Source of the DNA: Halomonas elongata
GTDB taxonomy: Bacteria > Pseudomonadota > Gammaproteobacteria > Pseudomonadales > Halomonadaceae
Direction of reading: 5' to 3'
DNA length: 64,000 nucleotides
Assembly (NCBI RefSeq): GCF_029081005.1
Contig: NZ_JAJQTQ010000017.1
Span: 20,231 to 84,230, forward strand
Shown here: positions 17,838-27,034 of the stretch, piece by piece
Position numbering within the stretch: position 1 is the stretch's first letter
How the letters are laid out: every line of letters starts with the position of its first letter
Position numbers and translations under genes: made by a program
Notes under the pieces: model-generated
Seen by the model: the letters and a program-made list of their open reading frames with translations, nothing else
Told to the model about the DNA's origin: nothing
The model's database searches: none

Positions 17838-17853
17838 AGCAAGACGTGTTCCA
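17838..17853 (-). promoter_or_regulatory. Sigma-54 promoter of hmp
   Basis: Read leftwards, TGGAACACGTCTTGCT matches the -24/-12 consensus TGGCACG-N4-TTGCW with the GG and GC at exactly the required spacing and two changes. It lies about 50 nt before the hmp start and downstream of three NorR-type sites. Confidence 0.75.
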
Positions 17854-17973
17854 CTACGTTGTCATTGCGACACTTCGCCACATGATGGGCTGTAACTATC
17901 TGTCGTATATAGAATTTCAGGGTGCTTCCAAACATCTTTCATTGAGCGCATGCCAGGGTTTCGGCCTGGCATT

Positions 17974-18019
17974 GTTTTAATGACACTGGTCGATATGACA
18001 TTAATGGTGTCATTATGAC
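17974..18019. promoter_or_regulatory. Three NorR-type enhancer sites (GT-N7-AC)
   Basis: Three copies of GT-N7-AC occur at 17974-17984 (GTTTTAATGAC), 17989-17999 (GTCGATATGAC) and 18009-18019 (GTCATTATGAC). They are about 120-180 bp upstream of the sigma-54 promoter of hmp and just upstream of norR. E. coli norVW is likewise controlled by three NorR sites with this core. Confidence 0.8.
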
Positions 18020-18087
18020 AATTTTTTATCATATCCTCGTTATCCTGTCGGTCTATCTGAGGGGGAGCGAATGACGGAGGGGAACGA

Positions 18088-19644
18088 ATGACGGAGTTTC
18101 TCAAGGCGCTGCGTACTCTGTTGGCCCAGCTCGCGGAGCACGAGGCGTCCGAGGCGCATTGGGGCCACCTGCTCCGGGCTCTGGTAGGCGACTTTCCCGC
18201 CGATGCCAGCACCCTGATGGTGATGGATGGCGATGCCTTGCGACCGGTGGCGCTGATGGGGCTCAACGACGAGGTGCGCGGGCGGCGCTTCGCGTTGCAG
18301 GACCACCCCCGGCTTGCCGCGATCGCCAGCCATCCCGGGGTATGTCGATTTCCCCATGACAGTCCGCTGCCGGACCCTTTCGATGGTTTGATCGACGAGG
18401 ACCTCAGCGACGTGCATGACTGCCTCGGCGTCGCGCTGCGCGATGAGGAGCGACTGACGGGCCTGTTGACGCTGGATGCGCTCGAGCCGGGGCGTCTGGA
18501 CGGCCTCGATGACGCTCAGCTGCTGAGTATCGCGCGGCTATTGGGCACCTGCCTGCGCCTGGCCGAGCGGCTGCGCACGACCCGTACCCGTCTCAACGAG
18601 GCCCTGACCCAGGAGCCGTCTTCCGAGGTCGGCTGGCGGTGGAGCAGTCGTGCCATGCGCCAGCTCGACAATGCCATCGAGCTGGTGGCGCCCACCGACA
18701 TGAGCGTGCTGCTGCATGGGGAAACGGGGGTGGGCAAGGAGCTGGCGGTACGTGCCCTGCATCGGCGCTCGGGCCGCCACCAGGGGCCGCTGGTCCAGGT
18801 CAACTGCGCCGCGCTGCCGGAGAGCCTGATCGAGAGCGAGCTGTTCGGCCATCGGCGCGGGGCCTTCTCCGGGGCGACCGAGGACCGACGGGGCCACTTC
18901 GCGATGGCGGATGGCGGCACCCTGATGCTCGACGAGATCGGCGAGCTGCCGTTGTCACTACAACCCAAGCTGCTGCGCGTGCTGCAGGAAGGCGAAATTC
19001 AACCGCTGGGGTGCGAGACGTCGCGCCAGGTCGATGTGCGGATCGTTGCCGTCACCAACCGCGATCTCGAGGCCGAAGTCGAGGCCGGCCGGTTCCGCGC
19101 GGACCTCTATCATCGGCTGAGTGCCTTTCCCCTGCATGTGCCGCCCCTGCGGGATCGCCCCGAGGATATTCCGCTGCTGGTCGGCCATTTCCTCGAGATC
19201 AACAGGGTACGACTGGGGCTCAACAACCTGCGGTTGCAGGCGGAGGCCGAGACGGCGCTGCTGGCCTGGCACTGGCCGGGTAATGTGCGGGAACTCGAAC
19301 ATACGCTGGCCAGGGCGGCCTTGCGGGCGCTGGGGGATCGTGAGGCGCCGGCGACCGCTGATCGGCGCCAGGCCGTGGCACTGATCATGCCTGACCACCT
19401 CGACCTGCCCGATGACAGGGGCGTGGCGGTCTCCATGCGTCACCATGAAGTGTCGGCCGAGTCGGCCACGTCCCCCGGGCCTTCGTTGTCGATGAAGGAA
19501 GCGACCGAGGCGTTTCAGCGGCATCACATCCAGGCAAGCCTGCGTGATCATGACGGCAATTGGGCGGCATCGGCCCGGGCATTGGGCATGGACCCGGGCA
19601 ATCTTCATCGGCTGGCCAGGCGACTGGGCCTGAAAGCGTCTTGA
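18088..19644 (+). CDS. norR: Nitric oxide-sensing sigma-54 activator NorR
   Basis: A 518-residue bacterial enhancer-binding protein. The N-terminal GAF domain has Asp99, His110, Cys112 and Asp130 in the places of the E. coli iron-site residues. The central AAA+ domain has GETGVGKE (Walker A), GGTLMLDEIGEL (Walker B) and GAFSGA, a serine version of the sigma-54-contacting GAFTGA loop. The C-terminal helix-turn-helix is NWAASARALGMDPGNLHRLARRLGL, read in two parts. It senses NO and activates hmp, which is divergent. GT-N7-AC sites lie between the two genes. No norVW genes are present here. Confidence 0.95.
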   Translation: MTEFLKALRTLLAQLAEHEASEAHWGHLLRALVGDFPADASTLMVMDGDALRPVALMGLNDEVRGRRFALQDHPRLAAIASHPGVCRFPHDSPLPDPFDGLIDEDLSDVHDCLGVALRDEERLTGLLTLDALEPGRLDGLDDAQLLSIARLLGTCLRLAERLRTTRTRLNEALTQEPSSEVGWRWSSRAMRQLDNAIELVAPTDMSVLLHGETGVGKELAVRALHRRSGRHQGPLVQVNCAALPESLIESELFGHRRGAFSGATEDRRGHFAMADGGTLMLDEIGELPLSLQPKLLRVLQEGEIQPLGCETSRQVDVRIVAVTNRDLEAEVEAGRFRADLYHRLSAFPLHVPPLRDRPEDIPLLVGHFLEINRVRLGLNNLRLQAEAETALLAWHWPGNVRELEHTLARAALRALGDREAPATADRRQAVALIMPDHLDLPDDRGVAVSMRHHEVSAESATSPGPSLSMKEATEAFQRHHIQASLRDHDGNWAASARALGMDPGNLHRLARRLGLKAS

Positions 19645-19676
19645 GGTTTGGTTGCGAGACGCGATGGGGAAAGCGT

Positions 19677-19916
19677 TCACTCCTGGTCGAGGCGATGGGC
19701 ACGTACGCGCTCGACTATCCAGCCGAGCCTGCTAACCAGGGACAGTACGAAAGCGAACGCTCCCGAAAACCAGCCGAGTGGTACCAGGAAAAGCGGTTCG
19801 TTGAACACGCTCCTGGTCCCCATGTAAGTACTCGCCAGGTGATGAATGGAGCCGCACAGCAACGCGGTGGTGATGAATATCCCGGCCAGATATGCCGAGG
19901 TGCGACTGAACTGCAT
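19677..19916 (-). CDS. Small membrane protein of unknown function
   Basis: A 79-residue protein starting MQFSRTSAYLAG with two predicted membrane helices (AGIFITTALLCGSI and LFLVPLGWFSGAFAFVLSLV) and a basic tail. An AGGA site precedes the ATG. It converges with norR, 32 nt away. A longer frame through upstream codons has no ribosome site and low-complexity content. I do not recognise a family, so the gene call itself is only fairly secure. Confidence 0.6.
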   Translation of the reverse strand: MQFSRTSAYLAGIFITTALLCGSIHHLASTYMGTRSVFNEPLFLVPLGWFSGAFAFVLSLVSRLGWIVERVRAHRLDQE

Positions 19917-20112
19917 CTTTCGTCCTGCGTGTTCGCCTGAGCAAGAGCGGGCCAGGGCGTGGTAACCGGCCTGCATGATCGGCACATCATAAGGAGAAAA
20001 ATGCGGTAAGTGGATGAAAATCCTATAAACAAATGTCAATGAGTCACGCCGTCGAGGTGCCCGACATACGACACTCGCAAGGATGGCAAGGCAAGGGAAA
20101 AGACGGCGCGCT

Positions 20113-21207
20113 TCAGTCGCGCGGTGAGGTATCCCGGAAGGCCCCTTCGGAGTGTCGGAGAGGACGAAAGGTATCGTCGAAGATGGCGTCCAGGTCGAAG
20201 GTGGAATGCTGGCCAATGGCGTCGAAGTTGTCGTTCAGCCACTGATCGGCCCAGCGCCGGCCCAGTTCATGGAGCCGCGAGATGAAGCGCCACTCGGCGT
20301 TCATCTTGCTGGAGGCGCCGAGTGACTCGATGTCCTCCTCGGTATGGATCAGGTGCAGGCGCATGGCGCGATAATTTTCCAGCTCCAGGCCTTCCGCCTC
20401 GATCAGTCGCTGCAATAGCTGGATGCTGCGCAGTTCCTTGATCAGGCTGGAGTTGAAAGTGATCTCGTTGATGCGGTTGATGACTTCCCGGGCGCAGTCG
20501 GGAAGTTGTCGGCGCTCGAGGGGATTGACCTGGACCACCACCAGGTCGCGGCAGTCCTGGTCGTCGACCAGCGGATAGAGCGCTGGATTGCCGCTGAAAC
20601 CGCCGTCCCAATAGGCTTCGCCATCGATTTCCACGGCGGGGAAAAGCGAAGGCAAGCAGGCCGAGGCCATCAGCGTATCGGTCGAAAGGCCGGGCTGTCG
20701 AAAGATCGTGGCGCGTCCTGTGCGGACATTGGTGGCGGTGACGAAGACCTTGATTCGACGGCAGGCATTGACCCGTTCGAAGTCGATATGGCGCTCGACG
20801 AGGTCGCGCAGCGGGTTGAGCCCCATGGGATTGAGGTGCGAGGGCGAGACCAGACGGGTCAGGCCTTCGAAGAATAGATAACTCGGTGAGTGATCCAGGC
20901 TGTCGTTGCCCATCAGCCTGTCCCAGAAGCTTCGCTGGATGGGGGAAAACCGGGCGGCGTCACTCACTGCCTCCCAGAAGGCGCGCAAGGCATCGCGGGC
21001 GCCGTCTCGACCATTCCGGTGGAGACCGTCGGCCAGTACGGCCGCATTCATGGCGCCGGCGCTGGTGCCACTGATGCCATCGATCTCCAGGCGCTCGTCT
21101 TCCAGCAGGCGGTCCAGAACGCCCCAGGTCAGGGCTCCGTGGGAACCGCCGCCCTGCAGGGCCAGGTCGATGCGTTTGCGCGCTGCCGTCGGGGTGCCGT
21201 TCGCCAT
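20113..21207 (-). CDS. Patatin-like phospholipase
   Basis: A 364-residue patatin-fold protein with all catalytic elements: the oxyanion glycines LQGGGSHGALTWGVLD at residue 17, the nucleophile GTSAGAMNAA at about residue 47, and the Asp of the Ser-Asp dyad in YWDGGFSGNPALYPL at about residue 200. It is predicted to hydrolyse acyl esters of lipids, probably intracellularly as no signal peptide is seen. It is leftward, with its own 159-nt upstream gap after the cyanophycin operon. A physiological link to that operon is not evident. Confidence 0.9.
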   Translation of the reverse strand: MANGTPTAARKRIDLALQGGGSHGALTWGVLDRLLEDERLEIDGISGTSAGAMNAAVLADGLHRNGRDGARDALRAFWEAVSDAARFSPIQRSFWDRLMGNDSLDHSPSYLFFEGLTRLVSPSHLNPMGLNPLRDLVERHIDFERVNACRRIKVFVTATNVRTGRATIFRQPGLSTDTLMASACLPSLFPAVEIDGEAYWDGGFSGNPALYPLVDDQDCRDLVVVQVNPLERRQLPDCAREVINRINEITFNSSLIKELRSIQLLQRLIEAEGLELENYRAMRLHLIHTEEDIESLGASSKMNAEWRFISRLHELGRRWADQWLNDNFDAIGQHSTFDLDAIFDDTFRPLRHSEGAFRDTSPRD

Positions 21208-21315
21208 CTCTGTGGTCTCCGCTCTCGGTCGTCATGCTGCGGTGCAGTGTAGTCGGCTTTGGCGTTGACTGCCGTTGGGGCTGACGGGCGGCGCAGGGCG
21301 GGGTGCAAAACGAAC

Positions 21316-21346
21316 GAGCCCATCGGCCGTTGGGCGCGATGGGCTC
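21316..21346 (-). terminator. Probable terminator of the cyanophycin operon
   Basis: A perfect 10-bp stem (CGAGCCCATCG family: GAGCCCATCG and CGATGGGCTC) with an 11-nt loop begins 20 nt after the symporter stop. Read leftwards it is followed by GTTCGTTTTG, a modest T-rich tract. Confidence 0.55.
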
Positions 21347-21366
21347 GGTGGGGAGGGTCGGCGCGT

Positions 21367-23109
21367 TCAGGCGCCGACGGCACTCGACTGACGGGCGTCC
21401 TGGCGGCGGCTGCGCACCACGCGATAGCCCACGGCGCCGGCGATCACCAGCATGGCGCCGCAACCCACGGCCAGGGCGTAGGCGCCGGTGACCGCAGACT
21501 CGGGGATGCCGAACCGGCTGGCCAGTTCGGCCAGAGTATCGGCGTACTGGCGCCACAGGAAGGCGCCGACGCCGACACCCGCCAGCATGGTGAAGACGGC
21601 GATGCCGCGGGAACCGGCGGTCCAGCCGCTGGGCTCGTGCTCGTCGGTACGATGCAGGAAGGCTCGATAGTCACGCTCGGCCTGGCTGACCCGGGTCAGC
21701 GACGAGGCCACGGCGATGGCCACCAGTGCCATCAGGGTGCTGAGCAGCACGGGATGCAGGTAGGTCGGCAGTGCGATCCACTCGGCCTGGACCATCAGCG
21801 ACAGGATGAGGTTGCCGACGAAGCCTACCGTCAGGCCCCAGCCGGCGCCGGCGGCGGTGATTCGGCGGCTCCAGATGCTCATCAGCGCCACCGGGCCCCA
21901 GGAGGAGGCGAACAGGGTCGCCGCGAACCACACCACGGCCATCACCGCGGGCGGCTGGAACAGGGCCAGCACCAGGGCGGCCAGGCCGGCGCCCAGTACC
22001 GCGAGGCGGCTGGCGCGCATGGCCGAGGCTTCATTGCGGTTGGCCGGCATGATGTCGTTGGAGATGCTGAAGCCGATGATCGACAGGAAGGTCGAGCAGG
22101 AGGACAGGCCGGCGGCGAAGACGCCGGTAAGGATTACCACGCCCAGCCAGGCCGGCAGGACGTTGAGGGCCGCCCATACCATGGCGCGTTCGCCGTTCAG
22201 GGTCGGGTCGTAGAGGTTGATGGCCGCGCCGGTCATCATCATCAGGGCGTAGAAGACCGCCAGCGACACCGCGGTGAGCATCGCCGAGCGCATGACCACG
22301 TGCTCGTTGCGCGCCATCAGGTAGCGGCTGGACTGCCAGGGGCTCGCCGCCAGCACGGCGGCCCACACCAGGCCCAGCGTCAGTCCCCAGGTCAGGGCTT
22401 CGCCCGGCGTGGAGAAGGCCGCGTCGTCACCCTGGAGGACGCCGTGCCACAGGGCGATGCCGGGCTTGTCGCTCTGGGTCAGGAGCCCCTCGACCACGCC
22501 GTGCCAGCCGCCCAGGTCCTGGATGATGTAGATCGAGCCGCCCAGCGCCGCCACGGAGAAGATCACGAACATGATCGTGTCGGTCAGCATCACGCCCGGC
22601 GAGCCGGAGTAGAGGATGAAGCCGGTATAGGTCAGCCACACCAGCACCAGGCCGACCCAGTAGGGCATGCCGGTGAGCTCCTCGAACATGATGCCGGCGC
22701 CCTGCATTACGCCCAGCAGATAGGCGCCCAGGCCGAGCACGGTGGTCAGGCCGGCGATCCGCTGTACGCGTTTCGAGGCGAAGCGCTTGCCGAAGAACTC
22801 GGGCACGGTCAGGGCACCGCTGCGGCGCAGGTAGCGGCCGAAGGCCAGCGCGCCCAGCAGGCACCCGGAGGTGCTGATGGCGGCGAAGATCAGCATCACG
22901 AAGGGGTAGCCCTGATAGGCGAAGCCGGTCTCGCCGAGGAAGGCGCTGGTGCTCAGGTAGCTGGCGACCAGGGTGCCGAGGATCAGAAAGGTCGGGGCGT
23001 TGCGACCGGCGACCAGGTAGTCGTCGAGATGCTTGACCCGTCGCCCGGCCAGATGGCCTATGACGAAGTAGCCAATCAGGCTCAGCAGGATGGCGGAGGT
23101 GTAGACCAT
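21367..23109 (-). CDS. Sodium:solute symporter family protein
   Basis: About 580 residues with some 13-14 predicted membrane helices. SSS-family features include YFVIGHLAGRRVKHLDDYLVAGRNAP at the N-terminus (read in parts), SYLSTSAFLGETGFAYQGYP and GVFAAGLSSCSTFLSIIGFSISND, which contains sodium-site serines. The start is uncertain: MVYTSAILL at 23109 and an ATG four codons upstream are both plausible, and neither has a good ribosome site. It follows the isoaspartyl dipeptidase gene by 111 nt in the cyanophycin operon, so it may carry aspartate, arginine or the dipeptide. The direction and solute are not shown by sequence. Confidence 0.88.
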   Translation of the reverse strand: MVYTSAILLSLIGYFVIGHLAGRRVKHLDDYLVAGRNAPTFLILGTLVASYLSTSAFLGETGFAYQGYPFVMLIFAAISTSGCLLGALAFGRYLRRSGALTVPEFFGKRFASKRVQRIAGLTTVLGLGAYLLGVMQGAGIMFEELTGMPYWVGLVLVWLTYTGFILYSGSPGVMLTDTIMFVIFSVAALGGSIYIIQDLGGWHGVVEGLLTQSDKPGIALWHGVLQGDDAAFSTPGEALTWGLTLGLVWAAVLAASPWQSSRYLMARNEHVVMRSAMLTAVSLAVFYALMMMTGAAINLYDPTLNGERAMVWAALNVLPAWLGVVILTGVFAAGLSSCSTFLSIIGFSISNDIMPANRNEASAMRASRLAVLGAGLAALVLALFQPPAVMAVVWFAATLFASSWGPVALMSIWSRRITAAGAGWGLTVGFVGNLILSLMVQAEWIALPTYLHPVLLSTLMALVAIAVASSLTRVSQAERDYRAFLHRTDEHEPSGWTAGSRGIAVFTMLAGVGVGAFLWRQYADTLAELASRFGIPESAVTGAYALAVGCGAMLVIAGAVGYRVVRSRRQDARQSSAVGA

Positions 23110-23220
23110 GGCAGGAACCATAATGTGTTGAATTTGTGGCGCACCATGATGCGGCCTCGCCATAAGGAGGGCATTCTCGTAGCGTCATGTCATGCGACTG
23201 ATGCGACATCGAGCTCCGTC

Positions 23221-24384
23221 TTACCCCTCATGGACGCAGCGGCCCGCCACGAAGGTCTTCCGGGGCTGGAGTTCGCCGTCGAGCAACGTCACGTCGGCAT
23301 CGAAACCCACGGCCAGGCGCCCCTTGCGGGCCTGCAGTCCGAGCACTCGGGCGACGTTGCCGGCAATCAGGTCCAGGGCCTGCTCGAGCGGCAGGATGTC
23401 CTCGCGTACCAGGCGCTGCCAGTCGGCGATCAGGGCGGTGTTGCGGGCCACGCGCATGCCGATGTAGCCGCCCTGGGCGTCGAACTCGGGCAGGCTGCCG
23501 TTGCAGTCGGAGCTGATGGTGATGCGCTCCTTCGGCACCCCGCGGCCGAGCAGCAGGACCACGGCGTCGAAGGCGGAGAGGCCTTCCTCGCCGGGCTCCT
23601 CGAAGGCGGTCAGGTCGATGCTGGCGCCGAAGGTGAGTGCGTAGTCCGCCGCCTCGTCGAGCAGGGCGCGGCGGCGATTGACGTGGGTGGGGATCACCTG
23701 GTCGGCGGGGATCTCGGTCTCGGACAGCAGCCGGCGCAGCGGTTCCAGACCGCGGTCGCCGTCGCCGACATGAAAGTGGCAGATGCCGCGTTTGCCGGCC
23801 AGCAGGGCGCCGACGCGCACGTCGCTGACCAGTCGCTCGATCTCGTCCTGGCGCGGCTGGCTGGAGCGGTGATCCGAGATCGCCAGCTCGCCCAGGCCGA
23901 TGACCTCGGGAATCCAGGCCAGGTCGCGTTGTAGATCGCCGGTGAGGGTCGGCGGCGGAACGCGGTAGGCACCGGTGTACAGGTAGGCGGCGATGCCCTC
24001 GGCGCGCAGGCCGCGGACCTTGGCCAGCAGGTCCGCCGGAGAGCGACTGAGACTGTCGGTGCCGAGTACACCGACCACCGTGCCGATGCCCATGGCGGCG
24101 ATCTCCGTGGCGGTGATCTCCGGGCAGCGGGTGACGAAGCCCCCTTCACCGCCGCCACCGGTGACATGCACATGCTGATCGATGAAGGCGGGGACGGCGG
24201 TGAGTTCGCGCGCCTCCACGAGATTGACGGGCCAACCTTCCGGCACGGCGAGGTTGCGGCCCAGCGCCGCGATCCGTCCGTCGGCGATCAACAGGTCGGT
24301 CTCCTCGTGCGGTTCCGGCGCGTAGAGACGGCCGACCCGCAGCAGGGTCAGCAGTGGTCTGTTCCGGTTGCTTCCAGGCGTCAT
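23221..24384 (-). CDS. iadA: Beta-aspartyl (isoaspartyl) dipeptidase
   Basis: A 387-residue amidohydrolase-superfamily protein. Metal ligands are in FIDQHVHVTGGGGEGGF near residue 70, HFHVGDGDRGLEPL near 200, PTHVNRRRALLDEA and SSDCNGSLPEFD. The combination of the GGGGEGG loop and these histidines is typical of IadA. It hydrolyses beta-aspartyl dipeptides, which are exactly the products of cyanophycinase. It lies 28 nt after cphA, and the start MTPGSNRN has a GGAAG site, so the operon can take cyanophycin down to free aspartate and arginine. Confidence 0.94.
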   Translation of the reverse strand: MTPGSNRNRPLLTLLRVGRLYAPEPHEETDLLIADGRIAALGRNLAVPEGWPVNLVEARELTAVPAFIDQHVHVTGGGGEGGFVTRCPEITATEIAAMGIGTVVGVLGTDSLSRSPADLLAKVRGLRAEGIAAYLYTGAYRVPPPTLTGDLQRDLAWIPEVIGLGELAISDHRSSQPRQDEIERLVSDVRVGALLAGKRGICHFHVGDGDRGLEPLRRLLSETEIPADQVIPTHVNRRRALLDEAADYALTFGASIDLTAFEEPGEEGLSAFDAVVLLLGRGVPKERITISSDCNGSLPEFDAQGGYIGMRVARNTALIADWQRLVREDILPLEQALDLIAGNVARVLGLQARKGRLAVGFDADVTLLDGELQPRKTFVAGRCVHEG

Positions 24385-24412
24385 GGTGGGCTTCCTCGGT
24401 GGCCGTCGTCGC

Positions 24413-27034
24413 TCATCCCGATTCGCTTGGGGTGGCAGGCGAGAAGCGGCGTCCCCGAAGGCGTTCGATGGCGCCGTCGATGTCATCGATCAGCAAGACC
24501 AGCAAGTCGCCCTCTCGGGCTTCATCGAAGGCTCTTTCGATCGCCATGTGCTCGTCGAGGATGATCTCGAGCTCGCAGGCGGTTTCTGCCGCCGCCGCGC
24601 CATCGCGCAGCAAGCCGGCGGCCTCGCCAATGGCCCGTCCGCGAGGATGGGTTTCGCAGATGAAAACGGCGTCGTGCATCCTGGCGAGCTGGGCGCCCAG
24701 GGCCACAATATCCCCGTCGCGGCGGTTGCCGGGGGCGCTTGCCACGCTGATACGGCGGCGTGCCGGGAGGCTGCCGACGAGCTCGTCGAGCGCCTCCAGG
24801 GCCGGCACGTTGTGGCCGTAGTCGATGAGCACCTGTACCCCATCGGCCGCCACCAGATTGGTGCGCCCGGGGTTCTGGCCGGGGGTGGGATGAAAGGTCT
24901 GTAGCCCGGTCTGGATGGCGGCGATGTCGAGCCCCAGTGCGTAGGCGGCGGCGCTGGCGGCCAGGGCGTTGGCCACGTTGAAGCGGGCATGTCCCTCGAA
25001 GGTGATGGGGACGTCATCGACGGGGATGATCTCGGCCTCGACGCGACCCTGGCGCATCACGATGCGCTCGCGGTGGACGGTGAAGGCTACCCCATGTTCG
25101 CGGACGTGCTGGCGGATGACGCGCGAGTCGGGATCCAGGGTGAAGAAGATGATGTTGCCGCGCGCCCATTGCTGGCCATCCAGCACATAGGGGTCGTCGG
25201 CATTGAGCACGGCGGTCCCCCCCTCGCGCACGGCGTCGATGACCACCGTCTTGCAGCGTGCCAGGTCGTCGAGGGTATGAAGGTCGTGCTCGCCCAGGTG
25301 GTCGCTGGCGATATTGAGCAACACGCCAACGTCGCACTCGTCGAAGCCCAAGCCGCGACGCATGATGCCGCCCCGGGCCACCTCGAGCACGGCATGTTCG
25401 ACGGTGGGCTCGCGCAGTACGATGGCGGCTGCCTGCGGGCCGCTGTAGTCGCCACGCAGGATCACGTGGTTGTCGATCTCGATGGCGCCGGTACAGGCCA
25501 TGCCGACCTTTCGCCCGGCGTGGCGCAGCAGGTGCGAGAGCAATCGCACCGTCGTCGTCTTGCCGTTGGTGCCGGTCACCGCGGTGATGGGAAGGCGGCC
25601 GTCGCCGCCCTCGGGGAACAGCATGTCGACGACATGTTGGCCGACATCTCGCCCCTGCCCGTGTGTCGGGGACAGGTGCATGCGAAACCCTGGCCCGGCA
25701 TTGACCTCGACCACCGCCGCCGCCTGTTCTTCCAGCGGTCGGGTCAGGGTCTCGGCGAGCAGGTCGATACCGATGATGTCGAGCCCGATCAGCCGGGCGA
25801 TCCGTTCCGCCGCATAATGCACCTCGGGGTGGACATCATCGGTCACGTCCGTGGCCGTGCCTCCCGAGCTCAGGTTCGCCGTGGACTTCAGATAGACGAT
25901 CTGGTCCTGGGCGATCACGCTCTGCAGGGTCAGGTTCTGCTGGTCGATCAACCGCAGCGACTGCTCATCCAGGTGAATCCGGGTGAGCAGGTTCTCGTGG
26001 CCGATGCCGCGGCGGGGGTCCTGGTTGGCCTTGTCAACCAGTTCCTGCAGCGTGGATTCGCCGTTGCCGACCACATGGGCCGGGCGCCGCCGGGCCGCGG
26101 CCACCAGCTTGCCGTCGATTACCAGCAGGCGATGGTCCTCGCCCTTGATGTGCTGCTCGATGATCACCGACGGATGCTGTCGGGAGGCGGTCGCGTAGGC
26201 ATCGCGCAGCGCCTGCTCATTCTGGAGGTCGGTGCTCACCCCGCGGCCATGGTTGCCGCTCAGCGGTTTCGCCACCACGGGATAACCGATGTTGCTCGTG
26301 GCCTCGAGCGCCTCATCGAGCGAGCCGCAAATCTGTCCGAGCGGTACCGGGATGCCGGCATCGGCGAGGATCTGCTTGGTCCAGTCCTTGTCGTCGGCGA
26401 TGCCGTGGCCGAGCAGGCTGGTGCGACAGGTCACCGTCGCCTGGATGCGTTGCTGGAGGTGGCCATGCCCCAGCTGCAGGTAGCTGCTCTCCTCACTCAG
26501 GCGAGTGAAAGGGATGTTGCGGCGCTTGGCCGCATCGACGATCGACGCGGTGGAGGGGCCCAGCATGTGGGCATCGCGCACCGTCTTGAGGCGGGCGATG
26601 ATCGCCGCCATGTCGATCGCGTCCCCGTCGAACAACCGGTCGACGATATCGACCGCCTCGACCCCGGCCGCCAGGCCGCAGGCCTCGTCCCGATAGCGAT
26701 AGACCACGTTGTAGATGCCGGTCTCGTAGCTGTCGACGGTCTTGCCGTAACCGACCGAGAAGCCGATCAGGTTCTGCAGTTCGATCGCCACGTGTTCCGC
26801 GACGTGCCCGGCCCAGGTACCGCGCGCCAGTCGTTCCAGGAAGCCGCCGGGTCGGCCGACCGAGCAGCGATGTTCCTGCAGGGTCGGGATGAGTTCGGTG
26901 AGGCGCTCAACGATACCCGGGACGGTGTCGCTGGGCCGCTCCTCGAGCGTGCCGATATCCAGTCGCATGAGAAGGGCCGGGTAGCGGCTGTAATAATTGG
27001 GGCCACGCAGGGCTCGATGTTCGAGGATTTTCAT
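24413..27034 (-). CDS. cphA: Cyanophycin synthetase
   Basis: An 873-residue protein, the standard CphA length. The N-terminal domain covers residues 1-160. The ATP-grasp domain is about 210-470, with SGNHGRGVS near 260 and VVEVNAGPGFRMHL near 445. The Mur-ligase-like domain begins at VTGTNGKTT near 487. It makes cyanophycin, a polyaspartate backbone with arginine side chains, by alternate ATP-dependent additions, and the product accumulates as cytoplasmic granules. The ATG overlaps the TGA of cphB as ATGA. This single long form is the CphA1 type. The function is secure from domain order and context, but actual polymer formation is inferred. Confidence 0.95.
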   Translation of the reverse strand: MKILEHRALRGPNYYSRYPALLMRLDIGTLEERPSDTVPGIVERLTELIPTLQEHRCSVGRPGGFLERLARGTWAGHVAEHVAIELQNLIGFSVGYGKTVDSYETGIYNVVYRYRDEACGLAAGVEAVDIVDRLFDGDAIDMAAIIARLKTVRDAHMLGPSTASIVDAAKRRNIPFTRLSEESSYLQLGHGHLQQRIQATVTCRTSLLGHGIADDKDWTKQILADAGIPVPLGQICGSLDEALEATSNIGYPVVAKPLSGNHGRGVSTDLQNEQALRDAYATASRQHPSVIIEQHIKGEDHRLLVIDGKLVAAARRRPAHVVGNGESTLQELVDKANQDPRRGIGHENLLTRIHLDEQSLRLIDQQNLTLQSVIAQDQIVYLKSTANLSSGGTATDVTDDVHPEVHYAAERIARLIGLDIIGIDLLAETLTRPLEEQAAAVVEVNAGPGFRMHLSPTHGQGRDVGQHVVDMLFPEGGDGRLPITAVTGTNGKTTTVRLLSHLLRHAGRKVGMACTGAIEIDNHVILRGDYSGPQAAAIVLREPTVEHAVLEVARGGIMRRGLGFDECDVGVLLNIASDHLGEHDLHTLDDLARCKTVVIDAVREGGTAVLNADDPYVLDGQQWARGNIIFFTLDPDSRVIRQHVREHGVAFTVHRERIVMRQGRVEAEIIPVDDVPITFEGHARFNVANALAASAAAYALGLDIAAIQTGLQTFHPTPGQNPGRTNLVAADGVQVLIDYGHNVPALEALDELVGSLPARRRISVASAPGNRRDGDIVALGAQLARMHDAVFICETHPRGRAIGEAAGLLRDGAAAAETACELEIILDEHMAIERAFDEAREGDLLVLLIDDIDGAIERLRGRRFSPATPSESG

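Noticed and set aside
21259..23934. Rightward ORF of 891 codons opposite the symporter and iadA
   Set aside because: The composition is Gly/His/Gln/Ala-rich with no domain, and it lies wholly antisense to well-supported genes. It is a GC-skew shadow.
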